Part shown: piece after piece, positions 14,222 to 19,499 of the stretch
How the letters are laid out: every line of letters begins with the position of its first letter
Position numbering within the stretch: the stretch's first letter is position 1
Assembly (NCBI GenBank): GCA_013153895.1
Contig: JAADDN010000202.1
Location: forward strand, 1 to 19,499
Direction of reading: 5' to 3'
DNA length: 19,499 nucleotides
DNA from: Thermoproteota archaeon
Lineage (GTDB): Archaea > Thermoproteota > Thermoprotei > Thermoproteales > Thermocladiaceae
Position numbers and translations under genes: made by a program
The notes under the pieces: model-generated
Database searches by the model: none
What the model was told of the DNA's origin: nothing
What the model saw: only the letters and a program-made list of their open reading frames with translations

Positions 14222-15373
14222 GTGAAATGTGTTAAAGCTGATCTACTATATACAGGTACTGGTCAACTAATAAAGAACGTCTATGTTGTGTGGGAGGAGT
14301 CTAGAATAGTATCAATATGTTCAGAAAAGCCTAAAGATGTTGATGAGATATATGAGTATGATTATGCAGTAGTAACTCCAGCACTAATAGATGCTCACTG
14401 TCATATAGGTATGGCTAGAGCTGGAGAGCCATCTGATGAAGAGGAGGTTAATGAACATATGGACTCGGTTCTCCCACTAGCTGATGCATTAACAAGCATA
14501 TACATGGATGATCCATCATTTAGAGACTCTGTAGAACATGGAGTCTTATACTCATGTGTTCTTCCTGGAAGTGGGAACATAATTGGTGGTAGAGCTGTAG
14601 TTATAAGGAACTTTGCTAAAGATATAGATGAAGCATATATAAAGCATTGTGGTATAAAAGTTGCATTAGGTTACAATCCTAGAAGTACTACTAAGTGGAG
14701 AGGTACGAGACCTAGCACAAGGATGGGAGTCATAGCGATATTGAGGAAGACTTTAATGAAGGCTAGAGATATGTTGAGGCTTGTAGAGAGAGGTAAGAAG
14801 GATCTTGAGGACATAGATCCTGACATTAAGGCACTCTTCCCAGTTATAAAAGGTGAAGAAGTTCTACGAGTACACGTGCATAAGAGTGATGATATATTGA
14901 CACTGATCAGAATAGCTGATGAGTTCAATCTTAAGTTTACTATAGAACATGCCTGTGATGTAAATGACGAGAAGATATTTAGGATAATCAAGGATAGAAA
15001 TATACCGCTAGTATATGGTCCACTAGACTCCTTCTCATATAAGACAGAGCTCAAACATGAGACTTGGAAGAACGTGAGATTACTTGTGAGGGTTAGACCT
15101 TATCCTCTAGCAGTAATGTCTGATCACCCAGTCGTATTGCAGAGAAACATTCATCTTCAATTAAGGTTCTTCCTTAGGTTTGGAATGAGCATGTCTGAAG
15201 CAATAAGCTTACTAACACATGAGCCAGCTAGAATACTTGGAATAGATCGTGATCTAGGAAGCATTGAGCCAGGTAAGCTTGCTAGTCTAGTAGTGTGGAG
15301 TGATGATCTAACTAATCTTGAGGCTCATCCTGTTCTCGTGATTGCTGAGGGTAAGAAAATATTTGAGGCATAA
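14222..15373 (+). CDS. Amidohydrolase superfamily protein (imidazolonepropionase-like)
   Basis: This 383-residue metal-dependent hydrolase has the amidohydrolase TIM-barrel signature. The first metal ligands are H59 and H61 in DAHCH, further His are at 218/220 (RVHVH) and 243 (IEHA), and the metal/catalytic Asp is D301 in MSDHP. The block LPGSGNIIGGRAVV (114-127) and the C-terminal LGSIEPGKLASLVVW are typical of the imidazolonepropionase-like group (COG1228). The substrate is not predictable; no histidine-degradation genes are nearby. The GTG start at 14222 is chosen because the nearby ATG is in another frame and a TATA-like box lies 25 nt upstream. Its last 62 nt overlap the convergent minus-strand gene, which is unusually long. 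Confidence 0.85.
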   Translation: MKCVKADLLYTGTGQLIKNVYVVWEESRIVSICSEKPKDVDEIYEYDYAVVTPALIDAHCHIGMARAGEPSDEEEVNEHMDSVLPLADALTSIYMDDPSFRDSVEHGVLYSCVLPGSGNIIGGRAVVIRNFAKDIDEAYIKHCGIKVALGYNPRSTTKWRGTRPSTRMGVIAILRKTLMKARDMLRLVERGKKDLEDIDPDIKALFPVIKGEEVLRVHVHKSDDILTLIRIADEFNLKFTIEHACDVNDEKIFRIIKDRNIPLVYGPLDSFSYKTELKHETWKNVRLLVRVRPYPLAVMSDHPVVLQRNIHLQLRFFLRFGMSMSEAISLLTHEPARILGIDRDLGSIEPGKLASLVVWSDDLTNLEAHPVLVIAEGKKIFEA

Positions 15374-15884
15374 CGATCTCACCTATACTTCTCAGAATCT
15401 CTCTAATTATTGAACCATATGGATGAGGCTCACCGTCATAACGTACTTCTATGATCATTGTTTCCAGAATCTTTTCTACTCCTACTCCAAGATAAATCAT
15501 CTTCGTACTTATTCCAAGATTGTTGAGAAGATAGTAGACTTCTAACGATGCGTTGACGGAGGGTGTATACATGTGTTCAACATATTTTCTTGCTATCTCT
15601 ATCTCAGATAGTATGAGTCCCGACCTAAATATTCTTACGTGTAGCTCAAATGGTTCTCTAATGATCTTTGCTAGACTATATTTCTCTCCTAATGGTAGTG
15701 CAGGTACTCTCTTGAATCCCTGTTCTCTAAGTATCTTGAATGTCTTATCAACATCTTCTCTCGATATTAAACATGCAAGTCTATGACTTAGAATCTCTTC
15801 ATCATTATCAAGCACTAGTTCTCTACCATCCTCTAAGTATATTCTCTTCGGCCATCTTATCTCAATACGGTGATGCATAACCAT
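15312..15884 (-). CDS. Uncharacterised archaeal protein
   Basis: I do not recognise a family. The 190-residue protein is soluble, with no signal peptide or membrane segment and no Cys cluster. The N-terminus is beta-like (RIEIRWPKRIYLEDGREL). A central alpha/beta part contains KTFKILREQGFKRVPALP and FELHVRIFRSGLILSEIEIA. The region near residues 103-150 has a hydrophobic helix followed by YLGVGVEKILETMIIEVRY. The last 15 or so residues are a polar Gln/Glu/Asp-rich tail encoded inside the 62-nt overlap with the amidohydrolase, so the tail is probably dispensable. The ATG at 15878 (residue 3) lies about 27 nt from the TATA element and may be the true start rather than 15884. It is divergent from pdxS. 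Confidence 0.72.
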   Translation of the reverse strand: MVMHHRIEIRWPKRIYLEDGRELVLDNDEEILSHRLACLISREDVDKTFKILREQGFKRVPALPLGEKYSLAKIIREPFELHVRIFRSGLILSEIEIARKYVEHMYTPSVNASLEVYYLLNNLGISTKMIYLGVGVEKILETMIIEVRYDGEPHPYGSIIREILRSIGEIVMPQIFSYPQQSREQDEPQD

Positions 15885-15898
15885 ATCTGTTTAATGGA

Positions 15899-15910
15899 AA
15901 GTTTAAAAGC
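15899..15910. promoter_or_regulatory. Symmetric TATA element shared by unknown gene and pdxS
   Basis: aagtttaaaagc carries a palindromic TTTAAA at 15902-15907. The centre is about 26-27 nt from the ATG at 15878 on the minus strand and about 35 nt from the pdxS ATG, giving pdxS a short leader of roughly nine nt. Confidence 0.55.
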
Positions 15911-15939
15911 GATTTGAGGTAGTGTAAGCTTAGGTAGAC

Positions 15940-16986
15940 ATGTCTATAGTGGACTCTGTGGAGTATCTAGAGAAGTTGAGAGACTTCTTCTATAGGCTTC
16001 TAGAGCTTAATGATAGGCTTAAGGAGGCTGGCCTACCAACTCTAGGTCCTAAACCTCTACCTGAGCTTCCAATTGTTGTTGATCTCACGTATCCTGAGAC
16101 TGGTACTATTCGTGTGAAGATTGGATTTCCAGCTATGGTTAAGCATGGAGTAATAATGGACGTAACTAATGAGGAGCAGGCTAAGATAGCTGAGGAGTCT
16201 GGTGCTGTAGGTGTCATGGTCCTGGACAAGCTACCATATGATGTTAGGAAGGCTGGAGGTGTTGCACGTATGGCTGATGTGAAAGCTATACTGAAGGTTA
16301 TGGAGACCATAACCATACCAGTAAGTGCGAAGTGCAGGATAGGTCACTACATGGAGGCTAAGATACTTGAGACTATTGGAGTAGATCTCATTGATGAGAG
16401 TGAGGTTCTCACACCTGTAGATGAGCAGCATCACATAAATAAATGGGAGTTCAAGGTACCCTTCGTCAACGGTGCTAGAGATCTAGGAGAAGCTCTCAGA
16501 AGAATTAGTGAGGGTGCATCAATGATAAGAACAAAGGGAGAGGCTGGTACAGGTAATGTTGCTGAAGCTGTACGTCACATGAAGATCATAAATAGAGAGA
16601 TAAGAATGCTCATGGCTCACGTAGATGATGAGGAATTTATAAGAGAGATGGCGAGAAAATATCAAGTACCTCCAGAACTAGTATGGTTAACAGCAAGATT
16701 AGGTAGACTACCAGTAGTCAACTTTGCTGCTGGAGGAATAGCAACACCTGCAGATGCAGCACTAATGATGTGGCTTGGAGCTGATGGAGTGTTCGTAGGT
16801 TCAGGAATATTTAAGTCAGAGGATCCACAGACAAGGGCACAGGCGATAGTCATAGCAACATCCTACTGGGATGATCCAGAGACCGTAGTTGAGGCTCAGA
16901 AGATGGTCTCAGAGAGCAAGGCAATGATGGGAATAGACATAAGGAAGCTCAAGCCAGAGGAACTAATGCAGCTCAGAGGAGTCTAA
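15940..16986 (+). CDS. pdxS: Pyridoxal 5'-phosphate synthase, synthase subunit
   Basis: PdxS makes pyridoxal 5'-phosphate from ribose 5-phosphate, glyceraldehyde 3-phosphate and ammonia. The (beta/alpha)8 barrel is clear. VKHGVIMDV (67-75) contains the conserved Asp, followed by GGVARMAD (106-113). VSAKCRIGH (128-136) holds the first catalytic Lys K131, and MIRTKGEAGTGN (195-206) holds the second, K199. The phosphate loops AAGGIATPADAALMM and GADGVFVGSGIF are intact. Length is 348 residues, with about 45 extra N-terminal residues relative to short bacterial forms, as in crenarchaeal homologues. The glutaminase partner PdxT, often the next gene, is not adjacent on either side. Its promoter is the shared TATA element. 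Confidence 0.96.
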   Translation: MSIVDSVEYLEKLRDFFYRLLELNDRLKEAGLPTLGPKPLPELPIVVDLTYPETGTIRVKIGFPAMVKHGVIMDVTNEEQAKIAEESGAVGVMVLDKLPYDVRKAGGVARMADVKAILKVMETITIPVSAKCRIGHYMEAKILETIGVDLIDESEVLTPVDEQHHINKWEFKVPFVNGARDLGEALRRISEGASMIRTKGEAGTGNVAEAVRHMKIINREIRMLMAHVDDEEFIREMARKYQVPPELVWLTARLGRLPVVNFAAGGIATPADAALMMWLGADGVFVGSGIFKSEDPQTRAQAIVIATSYWDDPETVVEAQKMVSESKAMMGIDIRKLKPEELMQLRGV

Positions 16987-17016
16987 CACAAGTATCCTAA
17001 GGGTAACATAGAAAAG

Positions 17017-17031
17017 TCAGTATTATACTGA
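17017..17031. promoter_or_regulatory. 15-nt palindrome over the putative promoter of the GtrA-domain gene
   Basis: TCAGTAT-T-ATACTGA is a perfect inverted repeat with seven-base arms and one central base. It includes a TATA-like ttatac and is centred about 21 nt before the ATG at 17045. Its position suggests an operator for a dimeric repressor. Arms this short can arise by chance about once in a window of this size. Confidence 0.3.
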
Positions 17032-17044
17032 GACTACTAATCTC

Positions 17045-18001
17045 ATGCCAGATAATGGAGTGCTGATAGCTGACCCAGCTACTATACAGGATATTCGTCA
17101 TAGACTTAACCTACGGAACATCAATATCGTCCTACACTCATTACCTCACAACATTGTCATATTTACTAGAAGAAGAATCTCTACAAAAATAACATGTGAT
17201 AAGAAAGTTATAGAACATGTCAATAAGGTATTATCACAGGGCTATGATGCAGTAATAGTTGAAATATCGATAAAATCTAGATGTAGAAAATTTTTAAACA
17301 AGTTAAAGCATCTATTATCAGTATCAGTTAGCAAGATATTATCCTTCTTCGTGCCAGATGTATGTAAGTCAGATGAGTTTCTTCTAGAACTAGTAGCATT
17401 TAGACATGAGTCATTTAGCAGATTACTATCATGCTGGCTAGCCTTATCAGGATCATTTATAACACAGTTAGATCCTCGCACTCTCATGATGTCAGGTCTA
17501 CGTGTATGTAGGCTGAACCTCAGTATAGATATAACAGACGAGTTCTATGATAACTTAACATTTAAAGACATCTTTAACCATATAATAGAAGTCTTAAGAG
17601 AAGCTGGGTATAGACCTCTCAAGTTCGCGTTAGTAGGTTCTAGCGGAGTCGTGGTTAATGAAGGAATGCTCTATCTACTACATGGCATACTTGGACTTCC
17701 AGTATTTATTGCAGGTTTCCTAGCAATAGAATCCTCAATAGTAAACAACTTTACTCTCCATGAGACTTGGACATTTAAACAGAAGCTTCTCAGTAGGAAT
17801 CTGAGAGCTAAGATACAGAGATTCTTCAAGTATCACCTAGCTGTTGGAGCAGGAGTACTAGTAAACTACCTTACGCTTCTCCTTCTGAACAAGCTCTTCG
17901 GAATGTGTTATGATGCTAATCTTATAGGAATAATATTAGGATTCTTAGTAAATTACATAATTAGTGATAGATTCGTATGGAGACGTAAGAAAAATTCATA
18001 G
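17045..18001 (+). CDS. GtrA-domain membrane protein with degenerate GT2-like N-terminus
   Basis: The C-terminal part (about 192-313) is a GtrA-like domain with about four membrane helices. Its two signature repeats are visible as VNNFTLHETWTF (233-244) and VNYIISDRFVW (302-312). GtrA proteins are linked to flipping or handling lipid-linked sugars. In archaea the domain is often fused to a dolichol-phosphate mannose synthase-like GT2 domain. Here residues 1-190 look like a shrunken remnant of that domain. The segment SKILSFFVPDVCKSD...LVAFRHESFSRL recalls the GT2 region before the membrane part, and NLTFKDIFNHIIEVL recalls the SKLS...EI linker. The nucleotide-sugar motifs (DDGS, DxD) are absent, so catalysis is unlikely. 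The next gene, a GT-C-like protein, begins 8 nt downstream, suggesting a joint role in glycan synthesis. Confidence 0.75.
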   Translation: MPDNGVLIADPATIQDIRHRLNLRNINIVLHSLPHNIVIFTRRRISTKITCDKKVIEHVNKVLSQGYDAVIVEISIKSRCRKFLNKLKHLLSVSVSKILSFFVPDVCKSDEFLLELVAFRHESFSRLLSCWLALSGSFITQLDPRTLMMSGLRVCRLNLSIDITDEFYDNLTFKDIFNHIIEVLREAGYRPLKFALVGSSGVVVNEGMLYLLHGILGLPVFIAGFLAIESSIVNNFTLHETWTFKQKLLSRNLRAKIQRFFKYHLAVGAGVLVNYLTLLLLNKLFGMCYDANLIGIILGFLVNYIISDRFVWRRKKNS

Positions 18002-18009
18002 ATGATAAC

Positions 18010-19401
18010 ATGTTTGAGAAAGTTAGAGAAGTATTACACTCATTTACCACATACATTGATACAAATATTCGAGGAAAAAGGTTCGCGATTCTCTATATAA
18101 TATTCATATTAATTCTCTTAGGAACAGCGGTAAGCGGCTGGAACTGGTATGATGTACAGTGGTTCATAAGGTGGACTCATTATGATCTTCTTCATGTATA
18201 CTTTGCAGAGAAGTGTGCATATTTTCCACTAGCTCCAATAACATTTGTATTATTATACAAATTTGCTACATATATAGCATATACGTACCATCTATATGAG
18301 CCAATATACTTCATAAGGTTCGTAACTAAGCTGCCAATGATCATATCTGCAGCATTGATAGCATATATATTATATAGAGAGTCTAGACCGAGCGTAGCAA
18401 TATTGTGGATGTTTACGTTACCTACGTATAGTAACATATGGGCTCTACAGTTTGACATAATAACAGCACTATTTCTACTCCTCATGGTACTACTAGAGAA
18501 GCGAGGGAAAAGTCTACTAGCTGGAGTCTGTCTAGCAGTAGCAGCATTATATAAGCAAGCCGTGATAGTAGCATACATACCATACCTAATATATATGATA
18601 GTTAGGAGAAGATTCAGGAGACTAGCATTATTCAGTTTAGGTTTCTTTACAGTATTATTCGGAGTATTAACACCATACCTTCTAGTATCGTATAGAGAAT
18701 TCATAGAAAAAGCAATACTCTTTCACGCAGATAGATTTCCACAGGACTTAAGCATATGGAACATACCTCAGATACTTACAAACTATAAACTTCTCGTACC
18801 ACTATTCAAGTGGTTATGGGAGCCAGTGTTCATAATAGCATTATTCACATATATAGGACTCAGAATACTATACCTTCACCATAAGTATAACATAATCTCT
18901 ATAACAGATGAAGAATTTAACAAAATACTTATAAATGATATAGTAATATCGATACTATTGTTAATATTCTTTAACAAAGTTGGAAACCCAGGATACTTCA
19001 TATGGATAGCACCACTACTCCTATTATTAATTAATGATGAACTATACTATCTCGCATATATAATCTGTACAATATTCGCATACGTGATATACCCATCAAT
19101 ACTATATATACCAGCAGTAATGTTAAACAAAGGAATATTCATAGTAGAAGACCTAAAATACTGGCCAGCAAGAAAACTATTTGCAAAAAGCATAGCAGGA
19201 CTACCACAACAATTAAGAACCCTCCTACTAGAACCAACAAGCGTATCAGAAATAAAATTAATGAAATTCCTATACAACAACTTCGGATACTTCGGCTTCA
19301 TCTGCCTAATAGCATATAACATACTACTAATATACTCAATAATAAAATTAACAAAAATAAGAATAACAGACCAACAACGAGAAAACCTTAAAAAGCAATA
19401 A
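18010..19401 (+). CDS. GT-C-like polytopic membrane glycosyltransferase
   Basis: This 463-residue protein has roughly ten hydrophobic segments. Its layout fits the GT-C glycosyltransferases that use lipid-phosphate sugars. An Asp lies in the first extracytoplasmic loop (D48 in NWYDVQWF), a loop motif CAYFPLAPITF is at 69-79, ALQFDIITALFLLL (145-158) is a GQxD-like motif, and LLAGVCLAVAALYKQAVI (169-186) carries the typical LAAL-K helix. Exact family (DUF2029/GT87 or PMT/ALG3-like) is uncertain. The gene follows the GtrA-domain gene by 8 nt, probably co-transcribed. Possible roles are N-glycan, S-layer or glycolipid sugar transfer outside the membrane. The last third is strikingly rich in ATA, CTA, CCA and AAC codons. 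Confidence 0.75.
   Translation: MFEKVREVLHSFTTYIDTNIRGKRFAILYIIFILILLGTAVSGWNWYDVQWFIRWTHYDLLHVYFAEKCAYFPLAPITFVLLYKFATYIAYTYHLYEPIYFIRFVTKLPMIISAALIAYILYRESRPSVAILWMFTLPTYSNIWALQFDIITALFLLLMVLLEKRGKSLLAGVCLAVAALYKQAVIVAYIPYLIYMIVRRRFRRLALFSLGFFTVLFGVLTPYLLVSYREFIEKAILFHADRFPQDLSIWNIPQILTNYKLLVPLFKWLWEPVFIIALFTYIGLRILYLHHKYNIISITDEEFNKILINDIVISILLLIFFNKVGNPGYFIWIAPLLLLLINDELYYLAYIICTIFAYVIYPSILYIPAVMLNKGIFIVEDLKYWPARKLFAKSIAGLPQQLRTLLLEPTSVSEIKLMKFLYNNFGYFGFICLIAYNILLIYSIIKLTKIRITDQQRENLKKQ
19386..19396 (+). promoter_or_regulatory. TATA box for tRNA-Thr
   Basis: ccttaaaaagc, inside the last codons of the GT-C-like gene, has its centre about 29 nt before the first base of the tRNA. Confidence 0.45.
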
Positions 19402-19419
19402 AATAAGTATAACAAGAAA

Positions 19420-19497
19420 GCCCCGGTAGCTCAGCCCGGTCAGAGCGGCCGCCTCGTAAGCGGCAGGTCCCGGGTTCAAATCCCGGCCGGGGCTCCA
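19420..19497 (+). tRNA. tRNA-Thr(CGT), intronless, CCA encoded
   Basis: The full cloverleaf folds. The acceptor is GCCCCGG/CCGGGGC, the D stem GCTC/GAGC, the anticodon stem GCCGC/GCGGC and the T stem CCGGG/CCCGG with loop TTCAAAT. The anticodon loop CTCGTAA (19453-19459) gives anticodon CGT (19455-19457), reading ACG threonine codons. The discriminator base T at 19494 is usual for archaeal tRNA-Thr, and CCA is encoded at 19495-19497. The stems are almost all G-C, in sharp contrast to the AT-rich surroundings, as expected in a hyperthermophile. There is no intron. Confidence 0.97.
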
Positions 19498-19499
19498 AA

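Noticed and set aside
15300..15348. C-box-like GTGATGA and D-box-like CTGA 45 nt apart in the amidohydrolase 3' end
   Set aside because: There is no C' or D' box between them, and the bases encode conserved amidohydrolase residues, so it is probably chance.
1..19499. Mobile elements, CRISPR arrays, toxin-antitoxin pairs or phage genes
   Set aside because: No transposase, direct-repeat array, integrase or att-like duplication was seen. The tRNA-Thr is at the edge, so anything integrated beside it would lie outside the window.

Overview
The window comes from an AT-rich, hyperthermophile-like crenarchaeon (Thermoproteota). The evidence is archaeal information-processing genes (Rpo12, L30 with the archaeal C-terminal extension, homomeric tRNA-splicing endonuclease, archaeal-type GlyRS and IleRS), a V/A-type ATPase subunit, the archaeal MinD-type HypB, TATA boxes about 25-30 nt ahead of start codons with few Shine-Dalgarno sites, Arg codons mostly AGA/AGG and Ile mostly ATA, and at least one convincing C/D box guide RNA. 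I cannot name the genus. Genes are packed tightly. I see no insertion sequence, prophage, CRISPR array or broken gene.

Layout. 1-1364: 3' part of the V/A-ATPase subunit I gene. 1345-3231: ferredoxin (-), nadM and rpo12 (+), ureohydrolase (-). 3289-9174: a translation block of glyS, an uncharacterised basic protein, endA (ATGA overlap) and ileS. 9210-11540: hypA, MinD-type hypB and idi-2, all overlapping. 11518-13049: two tandem plus-strand C/D sRNA candidates, a small zinc-finger gene (-), a CobT-like gene (+), and a minus-strand C/D sRNA candidate. 13101-15373: rpl30, a small FEN1/XPG-like PIN protein and an amidohydrolase. 15312-15884: unknown protein (-). 15940-16986: pdxS. 17045-19401: a GtrA-domain protein with a degenerate glycosyltransferase-like N-terminus, then a GT-C-like membrane protein. 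19420-19497: tRNA-Thr(CGT).

How the genes fit together. Most are housekeeping: translation and tRNA maturation, NAD and PLP synthesis, polyamine and isoprenoid synthesis, nickel insertion into hydrogenase, and envelope glycosylation. The two main things not evident from protein calling are (i) a set of C/D box RNAs around the zinc-finger/cobT region, one of which has a 10-nt guide exactly complementary to the conserved 23S rRNA segment GUACCGUGAG, and (ii) a repeated promoter plan in which each divergent junction has one nearly symmetric TATA element roughly 26-35 nt from the start on each side. One of these pairs rpl30 with an sRNA.
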